Assembly: GCA_001986395.2 (NCBI GenBank)
Contig: MQVO02000085.1
Coordinates: 1 to 42,762 of the forward strand
Reading direction: 5' to 3'
Length of the DNA: 42,762 nucleotides
Source of the DNA: Irpex lacteus
Lineage: Eukaryota; Basidiomycota; Agaricomycetes; Polyporales; Irpicaceae
Position numbers and translations under genes: made by a program. How positions within the stretch are numbered: position 1 is the stretch's first letter; each line of letters begins with the position of its first letter. Below the pieces are notes generated by a model. The model saw nothing but the letters and a program-made list of their open reading frames with translations, was not told where the DNA came from and searched no databases. Below are positions 24,561-38,084 of the stretch, in pieces.

Positions 24561-24819
24561 GAAGAGGCAAAAAAGCCGGGACCTTGTCCAGTGGTTCCAC
24601 CGAAGTGAACTTGTGATCGTTGGCCAAAAAGGAAACGGACCTTTGTGTTTCGGCTTTCTCCGGTCGAGAGCATTCTTGGTCAGGCGGAGCATTACTGCGT
24701 CTCCCATTCCTTGACTTCAACCACCAGTCTACCATCACCGCTGAACTTGCCTCTCGCTATCGCTAAGTAGAGAGACAAATATTTAAACACATACCCACAA
24801 ATCTTCACGCAGTCCCGAC
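24561..24819. promoter_or_regulatory. Divergent promoter of GATB and PAP1
   Basis: 259 bases between the two start codons. Contains AAATATTTAAACA (24778-24790), an AT-rich stretch about 35 bases before the PAP1 start that could serve as a core element. Otherwise nothing specific is recognised. Confidence 0.5.
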
Positions 24820-27423
<2,604 letters not shown>

Positions 27424-28421
27424 TAGTCTGTCTTCTCATCAACATCAACATCGGGTTTCTTCCAGAACATCATAGAGTAAATTTCCTCGGCTTCATTTCT
27501 CATCATTAGCGACTGCTTTGCATAGGATTGACTCAGATTGTGCTCGCGCTGGGTCCATGTCGTGCCGTGCTGCAACCGGCCCCGGAAACTTCTCACCACC
27601 CAATGATTGTTGACGTGGACTTTCTCTCAATCCCGCCGTCTTCACCAATTTCTCTCCACAGGCGACCAGAAGATAACGCAACTGTAGGGGTGCGATTCGG
27701 ACATGTTCCGCTTGTTGTTACTCATCCTTCGTGTGTACTTGGTTTCCCCGTTCCTTTCTCTGTTCGTCGTTTATCCCTACTATAATCGTTCCTCCCCCGG
27801 TTTCGGCGGTTGATTCAATTCTCCTTCGTTGTTCTGTGTACTCCTTAAACACCCAATATGTATTGTAAAAGCAAGAATCTATCAAACTTCTGTCGCATTA
27901 TAGTTTGACACAAACTTGTGCATTGTGGATCCGATCAGGTAGAACTGAGGGATTATGGCATAGGTGTATGGAAGCGTAGGGGCAATAGGAAATGAATAAC
28001 GTTCTAATCTGAACCTAATACTAGTGAACCCACAGTAGCCGCGATACAATGTCTGTACAGAGAGATAAAGGAGAAAGGAACCCAGGGAGGAGATAAGATG
28101 TGGTAATAATGAGGGACGAGGAAGATAGGAGATGCGGGGAACAAACAGTAGGTCTACAGTCATCAAACATCTACCGATTCTAGTGCTACCTAACGTGTTG
28201 GTGTGCAGAATAACTTACACGGGTAGAAACGGCGTAGTAGTAATATAATTGTAGAAGATATAGGAGTAAATAGTAGTTCAGTCTGTCTGCTTTGCAGCGG
28301 GAATAAGGAAAAGAATATGTAAGCTGGATGGCCATGGACAGGTGGAAGTTGTGATTCGCGGTAATCATGCAGGGCATAGATAACGGAGGTTTAGATAACC
28401 AATTCTTCAATGACCTAAAAA
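27424..28421. other. Convergent intergenic region between PAP1 and the beta-helix gene
   Basis: About 1 kb between two facing stop codons. It should contain both 3' untranslated regions; AT-rich stretches around 27840-27900 and 28230-28280 are compatible with polyadenylation signals. Open frames here (27528-27785 plus; 27882-28166 and 28186-28425 minus) show no domain and look like chance. Confidence 0.5.
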
Positions 28422-30256
28422 TCACTTCGCCGGAGGGGAAGACTCAAACTGTTGAGTCTGCGTCATCGGAGGTGTATACGCCGCCGGATTATAACCAGCG
28501 TTCCTCCTCTCGGCACGCTTGAGCGCAGTACGGCGAATCCACCAAGTGAGAAGAGCAAGGCCAAGCACTCCAAGGATAACAGCGACGGCGATACCCCCCT
28601 TGGCACCGCCCGAAAGACCGCCGCCTCCTCCACTCTGACCTTCGGAAGGAGTCTCCGGAGCCCCAGGTTCGCCAGGTGCAGGGTTAGGGTTTCCGCCGAA
28701 CGGCCAGAAATCACCGCCGTCTGGTGGAAGGATACAGGTCAGTCCATCGCCGTTGCCCACGGTCGCGAACCCGTCCTGGACGGTTGACGTATTCACAGTG
28801 TTGGGATCGATGATGAACGCCGCGGGGCTAGGCGTCATCTCTGTCGTACTGCAGTTCGGTCCCCGAGCACCGATGAACGTGGTGTTGCCGATGAGAGTGT
28901 TGTTCTCGACGGTGAAGTTGACGGCGGAGGTTATGGCCATGGCGAACCCGAACGCACCGGTGAAGGTGTTGTTGTACACTGTACCAGAGGTGCTGACGTT
29001 CTGGCCGTACTGGTCGCCAAACCATGTGCGAGGGCCAATGGCGATGCCGATTCTAGTGTGGCGTTAATTATGTTACGGGAAGATGGAAGGAAGAGAAGGA
29101 CGACCCACTTGGTGATGACGTCCTCGTTGTTCGTGCCGAGCGTATCATTGGCGTCAGACGGGGTGTCTGTGGCAAAGCCGCCTACTATCCTGTTGTAGCG
29201 CACAATGGTGTTGGTGTAGTTGCCTTTCCAAGGGTTATAGTCGACCATGTTGATGCCACCAAGTAGAGTGTGCTATATGGTGAAGAAACACGATGAGTAT
29301 CCGCGAAGAATGGCGAAAAGGGCTAACTAACCTCCCCAGCGTATATGGTGTTGTTCTCAACCAGCGTCCCCGGAGAGCCGAAGAGCACGATGCCTCCATC
29401 CTGAGAGAAATAGATAACGATATGAGCTATCCGCCATACCAAACCTTACATCGAGCGTATACGTACTGTGGGACCCTTCACTGTATTGTTATGAACATAG
29501 CTGTTCTGGCAACTGACGCTAATGCCATCTGCCCACTCTTGAAACGTATCCGTGCCACACGGTCCAATGTCGTTATGCTGTACAGTTGCGTTGTCGCACG
29601 TAAAGGGACCTTCTGCGATGTGCAAACACGACCAACTGCGCGGATCGAACGAGCGAACGTATTCGATGAGTTGGCCCGAGTTACCTCCTCCCATCTCGAT
29701 GTTGGCGCCACCATTCGTAGGAGAAGCACCAGCCCGCGTTCCGTTTATCTTGCCAAGCAAACACATTGTCTTAGCATGTTGTACGGCACAGTATGTAGCG
29801 ATAGAGACATACCTGAATATTTCGCAGCTTCACACCACCACAGTTCTGGCAGGTCCCGTCTACAGCGGTAGTGTGTCCACTACCATTCGCCACAGGTCCA
29901 GCGACCACTAAGGTCGCACGTTCGTCGCCAGAGGGATAGCCTACTGTGCTAATTTCCTGGTCCGGAGCAAAGAATGCAATAGGTGCATGAATGAAGTATT
30001 GTGTGCTCGGGCATAGTGGTAGGATGTATCCAGGACCGGAGGAATTCAGCAAGGTGTTCAGACGATCCGTAAGCGTGTTCAAGGGGTCGGGAGGCTCGCA
30101 GTCGTCGCGTGCAACGAGCGGATGGTTGACCCTAGTGATTTAAGATAAGCAGAAAGTCTTGCACACTTAGCGTGGCCTTACGCACCTCGAGAAGAGCTCT
30201 GGGAGATGGTCAACCTCCCGCCTATGCGCCAGAGACCGTCCACTGTGGCGAGTCAT
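28422..30256 (-). CDS. Membrane-anchored right-handed parallel beta-helix (pectin-lyase-fold) protein
   Basis: Six exons on the minus strand: 30186-30256, 29813-30131, 29467-29748, 29332-29400, 29109-29272 and 28422-29052, giving 511 residues. The body repeats short strand-turn units with Asn ladders and glycosylation sites: GGANIEMGGGNSGQL, SYVHNNTVKGPT, DGGIVLFGSPGTLVENNTI, GGINMVDYNPWKGNYTN and NFTVENNTLIGN. These fit the beta-helix fold. CQNCGG and CILPPDGGDFWPFGG may form disulfides. A Pro/Gly linker and GGGGG lead to one membrane segment at about 455-476 (VAVILGVLGLALLTWW) and a basic cytoplasmic tail (RRTALKRAERR), so the helix should face outside or the lumen. The predicted N-terminus (MTRHSGRSLAH...) is not a signal peptide, which conflicts with that topology; the first exon may be wrong or another 5' exon missing. 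Substrate and function are unknown. No catalytic Asp set of pectate lyases could be assigned. Confidence 0.75.
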
Positions 30257-31322
30257 GGTTCCTGGGAGGGGGATAGGGTGAACCGAGGGAAAGTGGAAAG
30301 TTATGAAGTAAGGACAGTAGTGGCCGAGAGGCCGAGATGAGGAGCGCCTGGCTGTCTAAGAAATGTGGATAGCGTGTGCCGAACAGGTGCGGAATAGGAG
30401 AATATTCAAGATACAAACTATTTGGCGATTCCCTCACGTCGTGGCCTGGCTGCGGTGTGCTGGCCGTCGTGGTCGAGGACGACGGTGGCTGGCAGTTCAC
30501 TGTCAACCACTAGCTCGGCGTCTACCTTCAGCTGCAGGCTCACGCGAGATCGCATCGCTCGACATTTCTCAAAGTTGTTCGGCGACGCAATGAAGATTAC
30601 ACTGTTTCAACAGTCTCTTTCTTGCCAAAAAAATCGACGATGATATATTCCGAAATATACTGCATTTTTAAATTTGGCCTCCTCTTTTTAATTTGCGATC
30701 GCCGAACGCCTGCCGCTTCCAGAAGTTCAAGGGAGCTGACGCCTTCTGACGCCACCAATCTCTCGGTTCACTTGGCTTCGCCTCGCGGTGTACCTCGTTT
30801 TCGTATTCTCATTTCGGGACAAAGGTACCGTATCCTTTGTCAAAAGTTCCTCTTGCTTGACTATCGACTACGCTTCCAAAAATAGTGTGCTAAGTATAGT
30901 AACTCGAACGAGTAGCCTGAGAGACAAAGATTGAAAGAGACGACTGATCCCTGGTCAATACAAACTAACCTCCTCAGTAGAGCATCTTTGCATGTCTGCT
31001 GCTACACTACATGCTGTCTCTGTAAATAGTCTTGAATGTCTTCCTGAGTTGTCACTGGGACTTCGCAGTGTGATGCTCGGGTATTTTAAGTATATGTAAA
31101 TTGTATCGGACTGAACTCACCGCGTTCCACTAATTCTAGACGCAATCGATGCGCACATACATCTTGCGATTTATACAACAGTTCCTCATTGGATGCGACC
31201 AATCGTGTGCATGCATATGCCTGGCCATGGGCGCCAGTTGTCACGAATTTCTGTGTGACATGTCACTCTGCGTTTGGATTAGACGCTGCTCATGAAGTGC
31301 AGCTCTCAGTCCGCCATAACGT
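30257..31322. promoter_or_regulatory. Divergent intergenic region between the beta-helix gene and CSN12
   Basis: 1066 bases between the two start codons, containing both promoters. The part next to the beta-helix gene is C/T-rich when read on the minus strand, as expected for its leader. The frame at 30222-30506 (minus) overlaps this leader in another frame and could contain an unrecognised first exon. No further gene is supported. Confidence 0.45.
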
Positions 31323-33063
31323 ATGAAGCTCTCAAATTATCTCTTGAACCTCTCGCAGGCTCTCATCGATAAATCTGGGGTCGACCTCGCATACTTGCTT
31401 AGTCCAAGAGCAGACCATGGCAAGACTATTCTCAAGGAGTTCCGCAATCCAACGGTATGGGGCTCTACCAACACATGCCTGTTCAGCTCACGAACTATCC
31501 AAGTGATGTGTAGAGGCAGTCGTTGAAGCAATATGAAGGGAGCATGGAGAGTCCGTGGGACGAGATTGCTATTCAGTATGTGCTCGTGGTTAACCATATA
31601 GCGCGGAATAGACCGATAGAAGCCTTTAAGGAGGAGGCTCAGCTTGTATCGTGAGTGAATACCCCTTGGACGACTACTGAAATGGAAGGGCTCATACCGT
31701 CTCAGATTATTCTTCCGATACTTTACGAACAACAGTGGTTGGACCCTTATGGCGTTGTTCTCTATTCTTCGCGATTTGCGAGACCTGGCGGCAGACGTGA
31801 GTATACTCCACAACTCTAGTCATTACAGACTATTGACAGCACCTAGGCAGATTCCCAAGCACTTGAGAATGGACAAAGCGGTACATTGAACATGGAGGAA
31901 GCGGCACGAGTAATCAGCAAAGCTTTCTCAAACTGTGTAATGGATCGGTAAGGTTCACCGTCCTTCTATGACAGCATGATTGTTCAAGCCACAAATATTA
32001 CAGACAGTCCCCGTATGCAGAGTCCCGTAGATGGGGAGTATACTACGTCGTCGGCCTCATCATGAAGTCCTACTTCCGCGTACGTACTCTGTTGCCCACA
32101 AGTCAACACAACTCTTATCATACTTGCTCCATAGGTCAAGCGGATATCTCTATCGAAAAATATCCTGAGGGCGATCGATGCAAACCCCGATATCCCTCCG
32201 CTGACTGCCTATCCACGTTCACACCAAGTACGTCCTGTTATGCATCTGGTTCAGAATAATGAACAGCTGAACAATAATGACTAAAGGTGACATATCGCTA
32301 TTATATTGGGATGCTTGGTTTCTTGAACGAGGATTTCGTAAAGGTAACAGTCGATTGTATGCGAAGCATCTACTACAACTGTGCTAACCGTTTTGTAAAT
32401 CATAGTCAGAACAGGAGCTGACGATGGCATTTTACACCTGTCACACCAACGCCAGACGTAACCAAGAGTAAGTTCTTTCCCTCTTTTTAAAAACCACCAT
32501 CTCATGCTATGTACAGACGAATCCTGACGTACCTGATACCTCTTCGCATTCTGCGAGGACACCTACCATCTCGGGAATTGTTGGAACGATTCCCAAATCT
32601 TGATGCCCTCTACTCGCCATTCATCGCCGCCATTCGCAAAGGAGATGTCTCAGCTTTCGACGCCCAGTTGGAGAAGTCCGAGAGACGCCTAGAAGGGTTA
32701 AACCTATTGCTCACGGTGGAACGGGCCAGAGAGCTCTGCATGCGAGCTTTGTTCCGTCGCGTGTACGTCCCGTTTCACGTTTCTCTTCCTCACTCCTACT
32801 AACACTCAAGCCTTATTTTTTCTTCCCATAGCTGGGTCGTGTCAGAAAAGTCGAATCGCATGCCTATATCCCTTTTTCATTCTGCGCTACAAGTCAACGG
32901 ACAAGATATACCCGTGGAGGAGGCGGAGTGTTTCGTGGCAAACATGATTTACAAAGGATTCATGCGAGGTTATATATCGCACGAAAAGCAGATGGTAGTG
33001 TTGGCTAACACGAACGCTTTCCCGAGTCCGGCGGAGCGGCCGTCACCCTATGCAAACCTGTAA
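31323..33063 (+). CDS. CSN12: PCI-domain protein of the CSN12/PCID2/Thp1 family
   Basis: Ten exons: 31323-31454, 31514-31650, 31706-31796, 31847-31947, 32004-32079, 32135-32227, 32287-32343, 32406-32467, 32517-32762 and 32832-33063, giving 408 residues, close to human PCID2 (399). Landmarks: SPWDEIAIQYVLVVNHIARN, SRRWGVYYVVGLIMKSYFRV, VTYRYYIGMLGFLNEDF, AFYTCHTNARRNQERILTYL, PLRILRGHLPS and the winged-helix end YKGFMRGYISHEKQMVVL. These match the TPR-like and PCI parts of the family. Relatives include Thp1/PCID2 in TREX-2 (mRNA export at nuclear pores, coupled to SAGA) and Csn12/Thp3 (linked to the COP9 signalosome and to transcription elongation and splicing). Sequence alone does not separate these paralogues here. 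Its stop codon lies 53 bases from that of the converging GCP5-like gene. Confidence 0.88.
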
Positions 33064-33116
33064 TCTTCATTGTAACTGGAATACAATAATGTTGTCTTCT
33101 GAGACAATCAAGTATA

Positions 33117-36100
33117 TCATGAATCCCAGTCTTCCAAAGTAAACGCAAACATCCCAAACAAAGACGCAGCTTCCCCGCTCCCCGCCGCCAAACTCTCCAC
33201 TCCTCTTCTCACAAACCTCACCAACGAGTCCACCTCACGCGACATCCTATCTAACCTCACAACAAACTCGTCCTCATCTACATCATGATAACTTGACTGT
33301 TCCACAGAAAACGAGGCCGCGTTCGAGTAATCCGTGTCCTCTTCGTCTTCGTCTGAATCAGAGTCTGACTCGCTTGCGGGAGGGGCGGGTCGTGTGTCAG
33401 AAAAGCCGATGACGTTCTTGTTGAAACGTTTGAGACGGCGGCTGCGGTGGTGTTTGATTGGTTTGACGGTGTGCCGGGAAATATCATGGGTCGTATCTCC
33501 GGCGAATGTCACGAAGGAGTCGCAGAAGTGAAGTGAAGTGTCGAGGATGGATATAATCGCTTGGTAGAGGGCTGTGGTCTGTATACGCATAGTCAATATA
33601 CCGTGGCGAGATATCATCGACCATCGCTGTTTACTATCACACTTACGTTTGGTAAAAGAAGGCACTGGTTTTGAAGATTCTGCAAGCTGTCGCGTGAGGA
33701 GTTATACGTGAGTGCAATGTGGATATTGAGAGTCCGGGTGGCTTACTGCTCGTTATGAAGGTCTATCATCTCATCGAGCGACTTCACCTCCTTGAACGCT
33801 TCGTGGAATTTCCGTACTTGGGTTTCCAAGACCTAGAAGAATGAAAATCATTCTGGTTTAGGGGGTTGATTATAAACTGTTTGGGGAGTGCACTTACGTT
33901 GGTGCATATGTGGTTAAGCATAGTGCTGTGCAAGTCAAGTTATCGCGTCAGATCCCGTATGTGCCACTGGGATCAGCCTTTACTTACTTGATGAACCACA
34001 ATAGCTTCCCCCTCATAGCATAAAACATCTTCATCTCCTCAAGCGTATTTCTCGTCAGTCCGGGGACCGCATTTCGCACAAGGATGCGCTCCAGCGTTGT
34101 CTTCGCTCTGCGTATCTGCAATATGAACACAAACACTGAGCAGTACGCCTGCAGAGCGCCGGGACCCCAAATATAGGTCAATGGAAAGGGGACAGCATAC
34201 TCGATTTGTAGCCCGTCCATTGTTCGAACGGTCTTCGCAGCATTACTGAGAGATTGGTGTCGTTGTTGTCCCCGGTACGAGAAACGTACGAGGGCAGGGT
34301 CGATCCATTGTAGCCCGGTAGCGACGTCCGCAAAGGCAGTGTTTAGGAAGTGGAAATCCATCCACGGCAGTTTGGTGTCCATCTACCCAATCCATTTCGA
34401 AGTCGTATGTCAGCTCACTCAGCTTTGAAAGACGTCCTGGAAGAACGATATCCACGACTGACCCTCGCAAAAAGGACATCAAGAAAGTTCGACATAATGT
34501 CGCCTCTTCTCATCAGGTACAAATCCTCGATCGCACCAAGGTGGGTCCACACCTCGCATTCTTCCACCAGCGTATGCGACAGGGTTTGTGACACGTTTCG
34601 ACACACCGGGAGAAGCTTGTCGTACACGAACTTCGGGAAATCCAGCAATGAGCTCGTCAAGTTTCCTGTCTTGCTCAGCTCATCCAAGAGGTCGTCAAAC
34701 GACTGCCATCCCTGCAGTAGTGGATGCTCTGACTCGACATCCCCGTCTTCTACAACTCCTTCTGCTACCGAGTTCGGTACGCCCAGAGCGCGTAAAAGCC
34801 CCACAGCTTTACCAGCTGCGAGAACGTGTGGGGCGATGTGCACTAGAAACTCCGGGATAGAAGTGAAAGTTGAGTCTTTGGACTGGTCATCCCGCAACAC
34901 GAAACTCTCCCTCCAAAAATCAGGATCAAGAAGGACAAGCTCGTTGTCCTCAACAAAGAATTCCTCGGGCAAGTTCAAGTTGTATTGAACCTGAGAGTCC
35001 ATAGTCGTAGGCGCACCGAGTGCCACATCACGGATAGGCATACCATCCTTGAGCCATCGGTGCACCATTTTCCATAGAGGCGCCATTGAGTCCTTGAAGA
35101 GGTCTAACAGAATATTGAACGTCACGTCGTCGCCCATAGTCGAAGCGCGCTGAACTTCCGATAGTAGAGAGTTCAGGAGGAAGGTGGAGAGCGTGGAGGG
35201 GTGCATGCGACGTGGTAAGTCGGGGAAGGTCCATATCGCTCGTAAGGGCTCTTGAGAGCGTGTGGCGCGTTGAGCGAGGTCGCTCAAGATTTTCAGAGTC
35301 ACGTCGAAGGCATCGGAAAATTCTTCTTCGAGGCGACTTTTGAGGTTAAGCAAACTGCAGATGAATGGTGGTCCAACCCCAGACTGAGACATGTTGACTC
35401 GTTCTTCTTCCTCTCCGCACCACGCGTCGAAGCGGCGAATATGTACGTCGATAGCTTCAGAAAACGCCTCGAGGGTTCGGGTAGCACTCCTCGTACGGCT
35501 GAAGAGCCCCGCATCACTGGCAGACAATGTGCGATGCAACCGTGAGATGGTAGCGTACATCGCTGCCACGAATCTGCGCAGATGATCGACCGTAGTCGCC
35601 AGTTCTGCGTACGAGCTGAGGATGGAGGTGAGAGCGCCGGGTGTGAGGTGGAAGAATGACGGGGATTTTGGATCTTGCTGCCGGACAAATAAAAGAGCAC
35701 GGTATGCAGACTTCACGTCAGTCGGTACTAGGCATGCACGTAGTTACCAAACATACAGTGAAATTCGCCTCAGAGCTGCTCCAGGTTAACAGCAGATTAC
35801 TCCGCCCTTGTAGAGCCATGAGGGTCTCTCTCACGGCATCGTGCTCGTAGATGTATCTCTAGAACAGGAACAAGCAAAGATGAGTGTTCAGTATTCTTGT
35901 CACTGGTTCACGGACATGTAACTCACAGTCTGAGATATATGCGCTATATGCTGATAGGCATGTCCTATCCAAAAATGAGCAAGAAATAACTGCGACGATA
36001 TACGGATCCGAGTTCGTACCTAGAGTGGACGCGTTCCCAACGTTGAATGGCTGCTCAAAATACTCTGGACTTTGAATTCGCCATTCAGACCTCCAATACT

Positions 36101-37336
36101 GCCGCGCCCGGAGCTTCTCGATCTCGGATCGATCACTATACGCTGTGATCTCCTTCGACCATTGCTGCATATACGCCTCGTCTGTGGGAGACACCAACAC
36201 GGAGGTATCGGTATCCTCCGAGTCATCTTCTGACCAAGTCCGCGGTGGAGGTGGAATGGTGTCGACACCCCCGTAGTCCCCGTAGTCGTAGTCGTCGTAG
36301 TCATCGTCCAGCAAAGAAAGCGAGAGAACGCTATCGTTGTCATCGCTTGCTTTGTCGTCGTCTTCGGTATCCTGTTTCACACTCCCAGGAGGAAGCCCAT
36401 ACACACCCTCCCAATGTTGCCCACTGAACGGTTCTTCAGCGAGTATCTCAGCCCACGTCAAGCCTGGCGGAGGCTTGTTGGGGTTCTTGATGCGGTCAAT
36501 GAAATCCTCTGCATGATGATGGGTTGAGTTTGTGGGTGGGTTTGATAGTTCGAGCTGAATAGATGTGAGAATTTAGATGGCGAACGGTTGAGTGCGAGCT
36601 CGAGGATAAATATTAGAAGCCAGTACTTGCCAGAAATTGGACGTGGTTTGGAATACGTGAGGTCTATGGGTATCTGTCAACCCAAAAACGAGATATGAGG
36701 ATATGTTGGGCTAGGGCTCACGTGGATTTCAGCATCGAGATCTGATTCGTGAGCGGAAACAGCTTTCAGACGTGCTTGGGCATGTTCAAAAGCAGTGGCG
36801 AGGGTATCATGCGAGTTGATACGCGCCTTCTGTGCATGTCTATCCATTAAATAACGTCAATTATCTCTCATCCATCTTTCCAGATATATCAAGTTGGCAA
36901 AGTATACACACCCTTGTAAATGCCGTTGGACAGACGCGAGATCATGCGCACTAGCAGGCTTCAACGTAGGGTCCAGTTCGCTAGAAACATGATCTACAGC
37001 TCTCTCGAATTGTTCAGCGTCGTCCTGGGTCGTATACCCAGTGAGCAGAGTAACGAGTTCCTGGATGTTCGATGCTAAGCGTGACGATTGCCTAGTCGGT
37101 GGGCGATGCGTGAGGCGGGAGATGGGGCGGGATAGACTACTTATACTACCAGCTTTGCGTCGTGAGATTCCGCCGGTACTGGCAGAACCTGGGATAGTTG
37201 CTCGAGATGTACTGGCGATGGATCGCGCAGATGCGCTGGATGGCGGCCGTGTAGAGATACTCGAGGACGGTCTTATAGGAGCACTTGCCGAGGGTCGGAT
37301 TGAAGCACTAGAGGAGGGCCTATTGTATGCACTCAT
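33117..37336 (-). CDS. GCP5: Gamma-tubulin complex component, GCP5-like (Spc97/Spc98 family)
   Basis: Twelve exons on the minus strand: 36912-37336, 36722-36839, 36631-36673, 36020-36508, 35927-35964, 35757-35858, 34463-35710, 33988-34382, 33898-33925, 33747-33832, 33647-33686 and 33117-33578, giving 1157 residues. The N-terminus is a Ser/Arg/Pro-rich tail with repeated S-I-R-P-S motifs. An acidic run (DDDYDDYDYGDYGG) and EKLRARQYWRSEW follow, then GRIP1 (ICSLLNLKSRLEEEF; SLLSEVQRAS) and GRIP2 (LYLMRRGDIMSNFLD, PWMDFHFLNTAF, WGPGALQAYCSVFVF, FHEAFKEVKSLDEMIDLHNE). GRIP2 binds gamma-tubulin. GCP4/5/6-type subunits build the gamma-tubulin ring complex that nucleates microtubules. The choice of GCP5 over GCP4 or GCP6 rests on length, the acidic segment and QYWR, and is less certain than the family. 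Intron 3 (36509-36630) has a GCAAGT donor. The last exon carries a second acidic Ser/Asp/Glu insert. Confidence 0.82.
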
Positions 37337-38084
37337 ACTGTTGTAGCAAGCGCACTGAGGACTTCCGCTCGGCACTCGGAGTGAGGCTTATTGCTGTAAA
37401 CAAACTTGCAGTTAGTAAAGCATCCCGTATATGGGCTTGTTCGGGGAAATTTAGGGGGAAACTTACCAAGAAGTGCTTCAACTGTAAGATAATGTTCAAT
37501 TGTCTGCGTGTGCATGTAAAAGGGAAACAATACGACTGCTATATAGCGAGAGTTGGTTCCAGTTGAATGACATGAACGCCAGCTGCAACTACTACTTGGC
37601 GCTTAGTTGTTGGAAATGTCTGAGATCTGGATTCATGTAAGATCTGAACCGCGACGTTACCGTGACTTGACTACTCTTTTGGTACGTCAACATATTCTTC
37701 TGTGGGCAGCTATCTAGGTAGTCCCCGACTCGTGCACGTATTTCCTAGCATTATGAGTTCCGATTTGTGACCGAAGTCCTTTCGTCGGTTGATTTGGTAA
37801 CATTCAAATGCGTCGATCGACACACTCAACGGTTGCCGGGGTACTGAATTTCCTTCGAGCTGCTTTCCACAGTATACTTCTGCAATGTAATGAATTCAAT
37901 ACCACGATTAAGTGGACACGACCATGATTGTATCCTCCAGTGGCAGGCCTGTGCAGAGTAAACATGATATTATTTCCTAAAGCCAACTACTTCGAACTAA
38001 AAAACACGGTGAGTGGATATATCGTACATGCAAACAGATATTACAGAAGAAGTCTCGAAAGTGTCGTCCCATTGAGAATCACCA
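37337..38084. other. Intergenic region between GCP5 and TRA1
   Basis: 748 bases containing the GCP5 promoter and the TRA1 3' end, both genes being on the minus strand. Small open frames are not conserved. No tRNA or other RNA gene is seen. Confidence 0.5.

Noticed and set aside
28452..28787. 111-codon plus-strand frame
   Set aside because: Shadow of the Gly/Pro-rich linker and tail of the beta-helix protein on the other strand.
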